A stretch of DNA of 64,000 bases from Ipomoea triloba (lineage: Eukaryota; Streptophyta; Magnoliopsida; Solanales; Convolvulaceae). The position numbers were made by a program, and so were the translations under genes. The DNA is taken from the NCBI RefSeq assembly GCF_003576645.1, contig NC_044918.1:25225113-25289112 (forward strand), given 5' to 3'. The notes under the pieces were generated by a model. That model did no database searches. It saw only the letters and a list, made by a program, of their open reading frames with translations, and was not told the DNA's origin. This document shows, piece after piece, positions 54,261 through 64,000 of this stretch. Positions within the stretch are counted from its first letter, which is position 1; the number at the start of each line of letters is the position of its first letter.

Positions 54261-54700
54261 GTTGTGTTTGGTCTCAAAAACCCATTTACACCCAACTCGC
54301 TTATAACCTTCAAGCAATTCAACAAGATCCCATACTTCATTATGTTCCATTGATTTTAACTCATCTTTCATAGCTTCGACTCATTTAGAAGAATTAGGAC
54401 TATTGATAGCCTGTGAAAATGAAACTGGATCTTCATCGATTCCAATATCGAAATATGATTCTTGAAGATAAACCATATAATCATCAGATATAGCAGATCT
54501 CTTTTGTCTTTGAGATCTTCTTAATGTTACTTCTGTAAAAATATCATTTGTGGGTTCGCTGTTAACTTCATCATGGAGTGGTTGATCATTAATTTGTTAT
54601 TCAAGTAAGTCATTAAATTGTTCAACCATTGCAGGGTGAGCAATTCGAGTAACTCTAGGTCAAGTAATTTGACTCACAGGAACAACAAATTGAGAAGAAA

Positions 54701-55553
54701 CTATTGGAGAATCTTGCACCATAACTTCTTTAAGTTCCACTTTTCGTGGTTCAACACTCCCACTTCTGTTATCATTCTCATTGAACTTAGCATTTCAATT
54801 TCAACAATTCTTGTAGTATGACTAGGATAAAATCTATACCCTTTAGATTTATCTAGATAACCAATGAAAAATCCACTAGTTGTTCTTGAGTCCAATTTCT
54901 TTTCATGTGGATTATAAATGTGTATCTCTGATAGACATCCCCAAACACTAAGGTGCCTTAAACTAGGTTTCCTCACTGTCCACAGTTCAAAAAGGTGTTT
55001 TTGAAATTGCCTTACTAGGAACCCTGTTTTATAAATAAGCGACGAGTTTTTAAAGCATATGTCCACAATGATAAAGGTAAAGAAGAATAACTCATCATAC
55101 TCCTAACCATTTTCATTAAGATACGATTACGCCTTTTTGCAACACCATTTTGTTGTGGCATACAAGGCATTGTGTATTGAGCACAAATACCATGTTTTTC
55201 AAGAAATTTAGCACTGTCTAATTGTTTTTCAACCTCATCCATAAATATCTCTAAGACATTTATTGATTGAGATTTTTTATGCAACAAATAGACATAACCA
55301 TAACGTGAAAAATCATCAATAAATGTGATGTAATATTTTTCTTTTCCGATAGTTGGAAGATCAAAAGGTCCACATATATCAGTATGTATAATTTCAAGTA
55401 GTTGTGTGCTTCTTGTGGTTGCATTCTTATTTGTGTGGTTTGAATGTTTTCTTTAATACAATCCACACAAATACTGAGATCAGTAAAATCCAATTCAGGA
55501 AGAATTTCATTCTTTACAAGTCTTTGAATCCTTTCCTTGGATATGTGACCCAA
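54701..55553 (-). pseudogene. Copia integrase, broken
   Basis: Three overlapping frames give GHISKERIQRLVKNEILPEL and CVDCIKENIQ (zinc module), then MPQQNGVAKRRNRILMKMV around the third catalytic position (Lys where Glu is expected in VAERRN), then PSLRHLSVWGC and GFFIGYLDKSKGYRFY from the C-terminal domain. Frameshifted and lacking the catalytic Glu, so inactive. An identical copy is at 56644-57496 by assembly duplication. Confidence 0.8.
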
Positions 55554-55561
55554 ATGTTATG

Positions 55562-55958
55562 CTACAAGTAAGCTGATCTTTCATCTACTAAACTTCGCTT
55601 AGTTCTAATACTATGATGCATGGTTAATAGAGTTTCAGCAAAAAGATTGTCAAGCTTTAATTTGTACAAACCATTAGAAACAATACCAGAACCAATAAAA
55701 TGATTTTGTTTGAATAAACTGAAACTACCATTTCCAAACATAAAACAAAAGCCATAAGTATCCAGTTTTGACAAAATTTTTTTTTGAATTCCTAGAAACT
55801 GAAGGAACATAAAGAGTTTCAAACAAATCCAAATGATGTCTAGTATATAAAATTAAATGATAAGTTCCAATGGCTTCTACTGGAGCTTTAACTCTATTCC
55901 CCATTAATACAAAATTTTCATTTAGCTTTATGGTTTTGGTCGTAAGTGATAAGGGCAT
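55562..55958 (-). pseudogene. Copia protease/GAG-pre-integrase remnant
   Basis: Frames contain NRVKAPVEAIGTYHLIL, LDLFETLYVPSVSRN and DTYGFCFMFGNG, the region between the copia protease active site and the integrase zinc module. The DSG active site is not present. Identical copy at 57505-57901. Confidence 0.7.
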
Positions 55959-56488
55959 ATTTGATCAATAGAGAGGCATAAGGCGAGACTTGTGGCGAAA
56001 GGGTTTAATCAAGTTCCTGGTCAGGACTTTTTTGACACCTTTAGTCCGGTTGTGAAACTCACTACAGTCAGATTGCTTTTGAGTTTGGCTATTTCCTCAG
56101 GTTGGGTGGTTAGGCAGCTTGACGTACACAATGCATTTTTGAATGGTGATTTGGCTGAGACTGTTTATATGCGTCAACCACCCGGGTATGCTGATGCTCA
56201 ATTGCCTGATCACGTTTGTCTGTTGAGGCGTTCCTTATATGGCTTAAAGCAAGCTCCACGAGCTTGGTTTAATCGGCTGCATACTTTTTTACTCTCTGTT
56301 GGGTTTATAGCTTCAAAGACTGATGTGTCATTATTCTATTACTCTCGTGGTTCTGCATGTGTGTATCTTTTACTATATGTTGATGACATTTTGGTAATGG
56401 GGACTGATGAGCTACTAGTGTCTGATTTACTCTCTAAACTGTCTAATGCTTTCAAAATTAGAGATCTTGGTGAACCTGGTTTCTTTCN

Positions 56489-58430
56489 ATTTGTGGGTTC
56501 GCTGTTAACTTCATCATGGAGTGGTTGATCATTAATTTGTTATTCAAGTAAGTCATTAAATTGTTCAACCATTGCAGGGTGAGCAATTCGAGTAACTCTA
56601 GGTCAAGTAATTTGACTCACAGGAACAACAAATTGAGAAGAAACTATTGGAGAATCTTGCACCATAACTTCTTTAAGTTCCACTTTTCGTGGTTCAACAC
56701 TCCCACTTCTGTTATCATTCTCATTGAACTTAGCATTTCAATTTCAACAATTCTTGTAGTATGACTAGGATAAAATCTATACCCTTTAGATTTATCTAGA
56801 TAACCAATGAAAAATCCACTAGTTGTTCTTGAGTCCAATTTCTTTTCATGTGGATTATAAATGTGTATCTCTGATAGACATCCCCAAACACTAAGGTGCC
56901 TTAAACTAGGTTTCCTCACTGTCCACAGTTCAAAAAGGTGTTTTTGAAATTGCCTTACTAGGAACCCTGTTTTATAAATAAGCGACGAGTTTTTAAAGCA
57001 TATGTCCACAATGATAAAGGTAAAGAAGAATAACTCATCATACTCCTAACCATTTTCATTAAGATACGATTACGCCTTTTTGCAACACCATTTTGTTGTG
57101 GCATACAAGGCATTGTGTATTGAGCACAAATACCATGTTTTTCAAGAAATTTAGCACTGTCTAATTGTTTTTCAACCTCATCCATAAATATCTCTAAGAC
57201 ATTTATTGATTGAGATTTTTTATGCAACAAATAGACATAACCATAACGTGAAAAATCATCAATAAATGTGATGTAATATTTTTCTTTTCCGATAGTTGGA
57301 AGATCAAAAGGTCCACATATATCAGTATGTATAATTTCAAGTAGTTGTGTGCTTCTTGTGGTTGCATTCTTATTTGTGTGGTTTGAATGTTTTCTTTAAT
57401 ACAATCCACACAAATACTGAGATCAGTAAAATCCAATTCAGGAAGAATTTCATTCTTTACAAGTCTTTGAATCCTTTCCTTGGATATGTGACCCAAATGT
57501 TATGCTACAAGTAAGCTGATCTTTCATCTACTAAACTTCGCTTAGTTCTAATACTATGATGCATGGTTAATAGAGTTTCAGCAAAAAGATTGTCAAGCTT
57601 TAATTTGTACAAACCATTAGAAACAATACCAGAACCAATAAAATGATTTTGTTTGAATAAACTGAAACTACCATTTCCAAACATAAAACAAAAGCCATAA
57701 GTATCCAGTTTTGACAAAATTTTTTTTTGAATTCCTAGAAACTGAAGGAACATAAAGAGTTTCAAACAAATCCAAATGATGTCTAGTATATAAAATTAAA
57801 TGATAAGTTCCAATGGCTTCTACTGGAGCTTTAACTCTATTCCCCATTAATACAAAATTTTCATTTAGCTTTATGGTTTTGGTCGTAAGTGATAAGGGCA
57901 TATTTGATCAATAGAGAGGCATAAGGCGAGACTTGTGGCGAAAGGGTTTAATCAAGTTCCTGGTCAGGACTTTTTTGACACCTTTAGTCCGGTTGTGAAA
58001 CTCACTACAGTCAGATTGCTTTTGAGTTTGGCTATTTCCTCAGGTTGGGTGGTTAGGCAGCTTGACGTACACAATGCATTTTTGAATGGTGATTTGGCTG
58101 AGACTGTTTATATGCGTCAACCACCCGGGTATGCTGATGCTCAATTGCCTGATCACGTTTGTCTGTTGAGGCGTTCCTTATATGGCTTAAAGCAAGCTCC
58201 ACGAGCTTGGTTTAATCGGCTGCATACTTTTTTACTCTCTGTTGGGTTTATAGCTTCAAAGACTGATGTGTCATTATTCTATTACTCTCGTGGTTCTGCA
58301 TGTGTGTATCTTTTACTATATGTTGATGACATTTTGGTAATGGGGACTGATGAGCTACTAGTGTCTGATTTACTCTCTAAACTGTCTAATGCTTTCAAAA
58401 TTAGAGATCTTGGTGAACCTGGTTTCTTTC
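56489..58430. repeat. Second copy of the 1942-bp duplication
   Basis: Exact match to 54546-56487; continues without a break into the full plus-strand copia RT-RNase H. Confidence 0.88.
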
Positions 58431-59269
58431 TTGGAATTGAGCTAGTCAAAACTAGCAATGGTGTTATTCTTTCTCAGCAGCGGTACATGTCAGACATCTT
58501 GAAACGGGCTGGAATGACTGATTGTAAACCTCTCGCCACTCCTATTTCTACATCAAAAACTCCATTGCTTAATTCAGATTCATATGAAGATCCAACGAAA
58601 TACAGGAGTTTGGCTGGTGCTCTCCAGTATCTCACAATTACACGGCCAGACTTATCCTTTGCGGTCAATCAATTGTGTCAACATATGCATGCTCCAACAT
58701 TGTCTCACTGGGAGCAGCTAAAACGAGTGCTCAGGTATGTCAAAGGCACCCTCTCATTCGGCTTGCGTGTAACTCAGTCAAATTCTAGAGAGCTTCATGC
58801 TTTCTCTGATTCTGACTGGGCTGGTTGTCCTGAGGACCGTAAATCTACTAGTGGGTATGCAGTGTTTCTTGGCACCAATCTTATCTCTTGGGTGTGCAAG
58901 AAACAGAAGACAGTTGCAAGATCATCCACGGAAGCTGAGTATAAAGCCTTGGCTGATGTTTGTGCTGAGGTCATATGGATCATGTCCTTGCTGCGTGAGA
59001 TCAAAATTGATGGCATCCTTACTCCCAAATTATGGTGTGACAATCTTGGTGCTACTTATATGTGTGCGAATCCAATTTTTCATGCAAGAACTAAGCACGT
59101 GGAGATTGACTACCACTTTGTTAGAGATAGGGTTGCCAATGGAGATATTCAGGTTAACTTTATTTCCACAAAAGATCAATTAGCTGATATCTTTACAAAA
59201 GCTTTGCCTAGTCCTAGATTTTCTTTTCTTAGGGACAAGCTTCAGGTTAGTAGTTTACCCTGTGCTTGA
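57918..59269 (+). CDS. Ty1/copia reverse transcriptase-RNase H, 5'-truncated element
   Basis: About 450 uninterrupted codons from the [11 protein letters not shown] block of RT to the end of RNase H. RT shows [15 protein letters not shown] (first catalytic Asp), [16 protein letters not shown] and [11 protein letters not shown]; the connection has [12 protein letters not shown]; RNase H shows [39 protein letters not shown] and [16 protein letters not shown], ending [13 protein letters not shown]. There is no ATG at the 5' end and gag, protease and integrase are absent: the element is truncated at about 57918 against the minus-strand copia. The open frame suggests a young copy. Its last 168 codons are repeated at 60012-60518 through assembly duplication. 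Confidence 0.88.
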
Positions 59270-60003
59270 GGGGGAGTATTAGGACTCTCTGAGTTTGAGT
59301 CACGTTAGGACTAGCTATCCTACTCTACCTGAGACTCCCCTTGTATATATATCTCCTATTCCTCATCATTGTAATTGTTCAATTGAATCAATACAATATT
59401 TAGTTCTCATCCTACCACTAAATATTAATATTATGTTCATAATTAATCAAAGTTGATGAAAAATACACAAGTGAGCATAACATTAGTGTTTGGCCTTGTT
59501 GTCTTATATTTATTGTTAATTAAGCTACATTTTATGATGAATAGGCTAAAGTGGCGTAGGAAGATGGAACAAATGCATAAAATTGAAAGTGGAAGACATA
59601 TTTGCATAGTGGAGATGTGAATGCATAAGTGGCTTTGGTGGATGTGCACATAAGACAAAAAGAAGATGACAAAACAATGGATGGTGGAGACAAAAAGCAT
59701 GAAATGATGGCAAGAAACATGGAGCAAATAATGGGCAAAAAAAGCAAAAAGGAGAGCAGAAATTCCGGAGGAAGACCATAGGCGTCTGTCTGCGTCCTGA
59801 AACAGACGCCTATTGTCCATTTTCACACTGCCCGGATTTTTGGACTTTCGCCGCGGCGAGAATTAGGCTCGCCGCGGCGAAAATCGTTGACCATGCGCGA
59901 GAATTCTGCAGTCCAAATTCCAATTTTGCCCCTGCCTTTGCCCAACTATAAATACCCCTCATTTCTCCATTCTTCAGAATCCAATTTTGAGATTAGATTA
60001 GTC
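58756..60003. repeat. First copy of an exact 1248-bp duplication (assembly overlap)
   Basis: Matches 60005-61252 at offset 1249, joined by a single N at 60004. Contains the RNase H end, copia LTR and the first part of the gypsy LTR. Confidence 0.88.
59277..59417 (+). repeat. Probable 3' LTR of the truncated copia element
   Basis: Directly after the purine tract GAGGGGGAG, 8 bp past the RNase H stop. Runs TATTAGGACTCTCTGAG... to ...CTCATCCTACCA; a TG to TA change at the start is presumed. Contains TATATATATC and a T-rich AATTGTTCAATTGAATCAAT end typical of short copia LTRs. Duplicated at 60526-60666. Confidence 0.5.
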
Positions 60004-61026
60004 NATTCGGCTTGCGTGTAACTCAGTCAAATTCTAGAGAGCTTCATGCTTTCTCTGATTCTGACTGGGCTGGTTGTCCTGAGGACCGTAAATCTACTAG
60101 TGGGTATGCAGTGTTTCTTGGCACCAATCTTATCTCTTGGGTGTGCAAGAAACAGAAGACAGTTGCAAGATCATCCACGGAAGCTGAGTATAAAGCCTTG
60201 GCTGATGTTTGTGCTGAGGTCATATGGATCATGTCCTTGCTGCGTGAGATCAAAATTGATGGCATCCTTACTCCCAAATTATGGTGTGACAATCTTGGTG
60301 CTACTTATATGTGTGCGAATCCAATTTTTCATGCAAGAACTAAGCACGTGGAGATTGACTACCACTTTGTTAGAGATAGGGTTGCCAATGGAGATATTCA
60401 GGTTAACTTTATTTCCACAAAAGATCAATTAGCTGATATCTTTACAAAAGCTTTGCCTAGTCCTAGATTTTCTTTTCTTAGGGACAAGCTTCAGGTTAGT
60501 AGTTTACCCTGTGCTTGAGGGGGAGTATTAGGACTCTCTGAGTTTGAGTCACGTTAGGACTAGCTATCCTACTCTACCTGAGACTCCCCTTGTATATATA
60601 TCTCCTATTCCTCATCATTGTAATTGTTCAATTGAATCAATACAATATTTAGTTCTCATCCTACCACTAAATATTAATATTATGTTCATAATTAATCAAA
60701 GTTGATGAAAAATACACAAGTGAGCATAACATTAGTGTTTGGCCTTGTTGTCTTATATTTATTGTTAATTAAGCTACATTTTATGATGAATAGGCTAAAG
60801 TGGCGTAGGAAGATGGAACAAATGCATAAAATTGAAAGTGGAAGACATATTTGCATAGTGGAGATGTGAATGCATAAGTGGCTTTGGTGGATGTGCACAT
60901 AAGACAAAAAGAAGATGACAAAACAATGGATGGTGGAGACAAAAAGCATGAAATGATGGCAAGAAACATGGAGCAAATAATGGGCAAAAAAAGCAAAAAG
61001 GAGAGCAGAAATTCCGGAGGAAGACC

Positions 61027-61062
61027 ATAGGCGTCTGTCTGCGTCCTGAAACAGACGCCTAT
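61027..61062. promoter_or_regulatory. Perfect 12-bp hairpin in gypsy U3
   Basis: ATAGGCGTCTGT (61027-61038), a 12-nt loop, then ACAGACGCCTAT (61051-61062), about 135 bp upstream of the TATA box. Assembly copy at 59778-59813. Confidence 0.7.
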
Positions 61063-61094
61063 TGTCCATTTTCACACTGCCCGGATTTTTGGAC

Positions 61095-61131
61095 TTTCGC
61101 CGCGGCGAGAATTAGGCTCGCCGCGGCGAAA
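61095..61131. promoter_or_regulatory. Palindrome pair TTCGCCGCGGCGA in gypsy U3
   Basis: TTTCGCCGCGGCGAG, 7-nt spacer AATTAGG, CTCGCCGCGGCGAAA: 15-bp perfect inverted arms, each with a 12-bp self-palindrome (TCGCCGCGGCGA). Located 65-100 bp upstream of TATAAATA. The facing LTR has TTCGACGCGTCGAA in the equivalent place. Likely a dimeric protein site (inferred). Confidence 0.65.
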
Positions 61132-61195
61132 ATCGTTGACCATGCGCGAGAATTCTGCAGTCCAAATTCCAATTTTGCCCCTGCCTTTGCCCAAC

Positions 61196-61203
61196 TATAA
61201 ATA
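61196..61203 (+). promoter_or_regulatory. TATA box of plus-strand gypsy LTR
   Basis: TATAAATA after a GC-poor CTGCCTTTGCCCAAC segment, in the expected U3/R position. Confidence 0.6.
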
Positions 61204-62261
61204 CCCCTCATTTCTCCATTCTTCAGAATCCAATTTTGAGATTAGATTAGTCCCTTTTCTCTCTTTAATCCTTTTCTTCTCCTTAAAAATGTAGACCTCC
61301 AAGTGAGGCTTGTTTAGTAGTGTAGGAGTAGAATAGGATTTTATTTTGTAATAAAAAGAGAGATGATACAAGGTTATGAGCTTCAACCGATGGATCGAGG
61401 GGAATTTATTTCCTTTCTTTCCTTAATTTACCTTGAGCTAACCTTGTATCAAGATGTTTGTTCTTAAATTTATTTATATTTGGATTATGGATTGTGTTTA
61501 TGTCTAGATTGTTGTTTATTCTTCAATTATTATGAATTGTTAGTTTAGCTTCTATGAGTTGTTGTGTGCAAGACTTGTTATTAAAAGTGTGTGATTATTG
61601 GATCCAATTACATGCTTGTTTGTTGTTGTCACGGTGAGAATCGGGCATGACTAGAACACTCTTGCCACACCTATGATTTATACAATGCGAGAGCTTGATA
61701 AATTGTAGGGGGATTTCTCGGCTAATCTTCGTTTCCTTCACTGGCGAGAGCGGGTTGGAATTTAGAAGTTAGCCAAAACGGTTCCTTCACGGGTGACAGC
61801 GTGTTGGAATCTAGAGGTTAGTTTAGGCTACCTCCTCACAACTTGTAGGATTAACTTGGGTTTGGGAATGTTGATTTGCTTAGGATCTTTAAAACGAGCC
61901 TTGCTTGTAGACTACGAGAGTAGATAACTTGCGGTTTGGCACACTCGGGTAGATCACGAGAGTGGCACCGAGGACTTTAGTGCATTTCCTCCATTCACAA
62001 GGGATAAAACTTCTTTTCTACATTTGTTTGACACATGATAGATATTGACCCGATCCATATCCTTACATATGTTGCATCTAATATATCTCTCTTCATTTGT
62101 TGTTTTTATTTTTGTTATTTAGTTTTGTTGTTATAACCATGTTATTGTCGAACTAGCTTCACAAGAATCAATCCGAGTTAGTGCTTGACCAACCATTCCC
62201 TGTGGATCGATAACCCCGGAATACTCCGGGTATTTGCGTGTACCTAAAAGTCACAACCAAA

Positions 62262-62280
62262 TTGGTGCCGTTGCCGGGGA
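62262..62280 (+). other. Gypsy primer binding site (tRNA-Asp type)
   Basis: TTGGTGCCGTTGCCGGGGA, the plant Tat/Athila PBS with one substitution (TGGTGCC for TGGCGCC). Confidence 0.85.
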
Positions 62281-62398
62281 AGCGGTGTTTTGTATTGACA
62301 TTAGTGAAAATTTTTTCTAGGAGTCTATTCCATTATTCTTTTGTTTGTTTTTGTTTTTGTTAACAATTTTTTTTTTGTTTGATAAATACCCATTGTTA

Positions 62399-62417
62399 TC
62401 CCCGGCAACGGCGCCAA
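62399..62417 (-). other. Gypsy primer binding site, opposite strand
   Basis: In reverse complement TTGGCGCCGTTGCCGGGGA, the unmutated Tat/Athila PBS, 118 bp from and facing the site at 62262. Confidence 0.85.
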
Positions 62418-63350
62418 TTTGGTCGTAGCATTTTTAGGTACAAGCAAATACCCGGAGTATTCCGGGGTTATCGATCCACAGGGAAGCGGGGTATTAAGCA
62501 CTAGTTACTAATTAATTCACGAGAAGCTATTCCTACGTTAACAATGGGTATTTATCTAAAATTATGAAAATAAAATAAATGAAGCAAGGCGAACGGATTT
62601 TTATATACAAGAGATTAAGAGCGGGATTTCTGGGTGTCAAAGTGTTTAATCACCTAGTGCCAATCTAAAGTGAAATAATCATTCGGGTTCAACAAGTGTG
62701 GATGACTGCAATCTAAAAGGGAAAGATTACTCTCGTAATTCAAACCCAAAATAAGGTAATTGGAATACTCACTCTCGTGAGCTATTCACAACGTATAATC
62801 AAGAACAAGCAATAAATGGAATACCCACTCTCGTTGGCTATTCACAATTGGAATACTCACTCTCGTGAGCTATTCACAATAAATCCCTTAATCAACATGT
62901 CCTCTCTCGAGGTACAAGAATCAAGTGCAATTGTGGGTGCTCTAATTCATAGACAAATTTAGCAATGAAACAAGTAATTAGGATCCTTAACTACAAGCAT
63001 CAAGAAATTAAGCCACAATTACAACAAAGTAATAAACCCAAATAGATATTTCATTCAAGCAATTAAAGAACTAGGCACATAGGTTCATAAACACTTATCA
63101 ATCCAAAAATCCCAAAGGAAAGCTTAGCCTATCATGGCTAAAATAGATTCAACAAATATACAATAAAGCTTTAAAATAGAAAAGAGAGGAAGAAATTCTC
63201 CCGAATGATGCCTCCAAGCTCTTCTCTTTGATCTCTCTTCTCCAATTGATTTTTCCTTTCAAGCTCTTTGAGAAGATGATAGCTTCCCTTTCTTGCTCTC
63301 CTTTGTCCAAAATCCGCAGCCAAGCTTAGGGTTTGAAGAGAAAATGATGC

Positions 63351-63357
63351 TTTTATA
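63351..63357 (-). promoter_or_regulatory. TATA box of minus-strand gypsy LTR
   Basis: TATAAAA on the minus strand (within CACTATAAAAGC), downstream of the palindrome cluster in the direction of transcription. Confidence 0.55.
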
Positions 63358-63421
63358 GTGGGTGGAGAATGGAGGGCAAAAATGACAATTTTTAGAAGTT
63401 TAGAATCGCAGATCTGCGACA

Positions 63422-63562
63422 TTCGACGCGTCGAATCCAACATTCGACGCGTCGAATCTTTACAGCGCCGAAACGAGGCTATTCTGCCTCATTTTTGGGA
63501 TTTTNNNNNNNNNNNNNNNNNNNNNNNNNCGACGCGTCGAAAGTTGAGTTCGACGCGTCGAA
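63422..63562. promoter_or_regulatory. Array of four TTCGACGCGTCGAA palindromes
   Basis: Copies at 63422-63435, 63443-63456, 63530-63541 (first two bases in the N gap) and 63549-63562. Each is a 14-bp perfect palindrome (16 bp with flanking A/T in the first two). They lie 65-205 bp upstream of the minus-strand TATA box. Confidence 0.75.
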
Positions 63563-63622
63563 AATTCCTGTGACGCAGTTCCGACTTGCATCCTGATTTT
63601 GACCCTTTTCCCTTTCGAATCA

Positions 63623-63958
63623 CACTTTGATGTCTTCATAAGAGTTGTAGCCCTTGAAGTCTTCTTTCAATGGTTAAGAATCACCTCATTTGGATATTTC
63701 TAGGCTGAGATATGGTCCAATTACCAGGTGTCGCCATATTTAGCAGGAATTACAACTCTTTGATCTTTTGACCATTTTCCTTTCAATCTACACTTTGATG
63801 TCTTCATAAGAGTTGTAGCCCTTGAAGTCTTCTTTCCAATGGCTCAAGAATCATCTCATTTGGATATTCATAGGAAGAGATATGGTCCGATTACCAAGAT
63901 GTCGCCATGGTAGCGGGAATTACAACTCTTTGGCTCCTTTGGATTGGCTTTTGCTCAC
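63623..63958. repeat. 168-bp direct repeat in gypsy LTR
   Basis: CACTTTGATGTCTTCATAAG begins at 63623 and again at 63791; both units continue AGTTGTAGCCCTTGAAGTC, TCATTTGGATATT, GAGATATGGTCC and GGAATTACAACTCTTTG with about 10% difference. Confidence 0.85.
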
Positions 63959-64000
63959 AAATGGTTCTAATGCACTTCTAAACACATCAAAAACATCTAA

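Larger units (their letters stand above)
51048..55970 (-). mobile_element. Decayed Ty1/copia element, minus strand
   Basis: Order on the minus strand: protease tail (55958-55562), GAG-pre-integrase and integrase (55553-54701), RT in three pieces (53693-53506, 52825-52100), RNase H (51971-51513), PPT-like AAGTGGGAGAA and 3' LTR (51270-51048). Multiple frameshifts and stops. Two hAT MITEs interrupt RT. Gag and the 5' LTR are missing; homology stops at about 55970 (equivalent to 57915 in the duplicate), where a plus-strand copia RT begins. A second exact copy of 54546-55970 is 56489-57915 through assembly duplication. Confidence 0.8.
54546..56487. repeat. First copy of an exact 1942-bp duplication (assembly overlap)
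   Basis: Matches 56489-58430 at offset 1943, joined by a single N at 56488. The coding content of the two copies is the same residue for residue, so the second copy is the biologically continuous one and this is an unmerged contig end. Contains a truncated copy of the plus-strand RT (about 55975-56487). Confidence 0.88.
60005..61252. repeat. Second copy of the 1248-bp duplication
   Basis: Exact match to 58756-60003. Continues into the rest of the gypsy LTR, so the real order is copia RNase H, copia LTR, gypsy LTR once. Confidence 0.88.
60703..62259 (+). mobile_element. Ty3/gypsy (Tat/Athila-type) 5' LTR, plus strand
   Basis: The right end is fixed by the primer site TTGGTGCCGTTGCCGGGGA two bases on. 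The left end is tentatively TGATGAAAAATACACAAG. U3 contains a 12-bp hairpin, a palindrome pair and a TATA box (TATAAATA, 61196-61203). U5 carries a CCCGGA-ATAC-TCCGGG hairpin at 62215-62230 and TTCCCTGTGGATCGATAACC, shared with the facing LTR at 62420. Frames such as 59443-59826 and 60692-61075 on the minus strand fall in this LTR and are not genes. Only about 130 bp of internal region follows. Confidence 0.65.
62420..64000 (-). mobile_element. Ty3/gypsy (Tat/Athila-type) 5' LTR, minus strand, runs off the window
   Basis: Its U5 end (62420 upwards) shares the hairpin CCCGGA-GTAT-TCCGGG (62451-62466) and the GGTTATCGATCCACAGGGAA block with the plus-strand LTR. Minus-strand TATA box at 63351-63357. 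Three 30-bp repeats with ACTCTCGTGAGCTATTCACAA lie at 62762-62880. U3 has four TTCGACGCGTCGAA palindromes and a 168-bp direct repeat, and a 25-base N gap at 63505-63529. The frame at 63171-63443 is not supported. Confidence 0.7.

Noticed and set aside
59443..61075. Minus-strand frames of 70-127 codons, present twice
   Set aside because: They lie in the U3 of a gypsy LTR and its assembly duplicate; hydrophobic composition comes from purine-rich antisense.

Overview
This is nuclear DNA from a flowering plant. The single multi-exon gene has GT-AG introns and reads as a eudicot tocopherol O-methyltransferase. Nearly everything else is AT-rich transposable-element DNA of plant families: Ty1/copia including a Sirevirus, Ty3/gypsy LTRs, Helitrons, hAT, Mutator-like and Stowaway-like elements, a SINE, and a piece of mitochondrial nad5. 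The methyltransferase resembles asterid sequences, but I cannot name the species.

Layout. 1-1.7 kb: a Helitron 3' end and two degenerate minisatellites. 2.0-20.2 kb: a three-level nest. The arms of an inverted-repeat element enclose a Ty3/gypsy-type solo LTR (TSD AGTTT), which was split by a full-length 13.65-kb Sirevirus on the minus strand (5095-18746, TSD CTAAC). The Sirevirus has LTRs, PBS, gag, pol, a 1203-residue envelope-like ORF, multiplied polypurine tracts and a terminal PPT. Its LTRs are almost identical, yet gag and pol carry frameshifts and an in-frame stop. 20.3-28.8 kb: a minus-strand Helitron with RPA/DUF223 and unidentified gene fragments, interrupted by a second, plus-strand Helitron (24071-28446).

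29.3-37.2 kb: the one real host gene, six exons, encoding gamma-tocopherol methyltransferase (VTE4 type) with a 6.1-kb first intron holding a perfect 886-bp (GA)n tract. 37.4-44.3 kb: a hAT element (8-bp TSD with one mismatch) containing a SINE, a 5.6-kb Helitron, two fold-back elements and a mitochondrial insertion. 44.4-50.2 kb: an inverted-repeat element split by a small Helitron, a long fold-back, and a 2.6-kb hAT. 51.0-59.4 kb: a decayed minus-strand copia element carrying two hAT MITEs with perfect 8-bp TSDs, abutting a 5'-truncated plus-strand copia RT-RNase H. 60.7-64.0 kb: two gypsy (Tat/Athila-type) 5' LTRs facing each other across less than 150 bp, with related palindromes upstream of their TATA boxes.

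Three exact duplications (1280, 1942 and 1248 bp) each have a single N between the copies. They are almost certainly unmerged contig overlaps, so the window is inflated by about 4.5 kb. There is no operon-like cooperation; the biology is one plastid vitamin E gene embedded in nested transposons.
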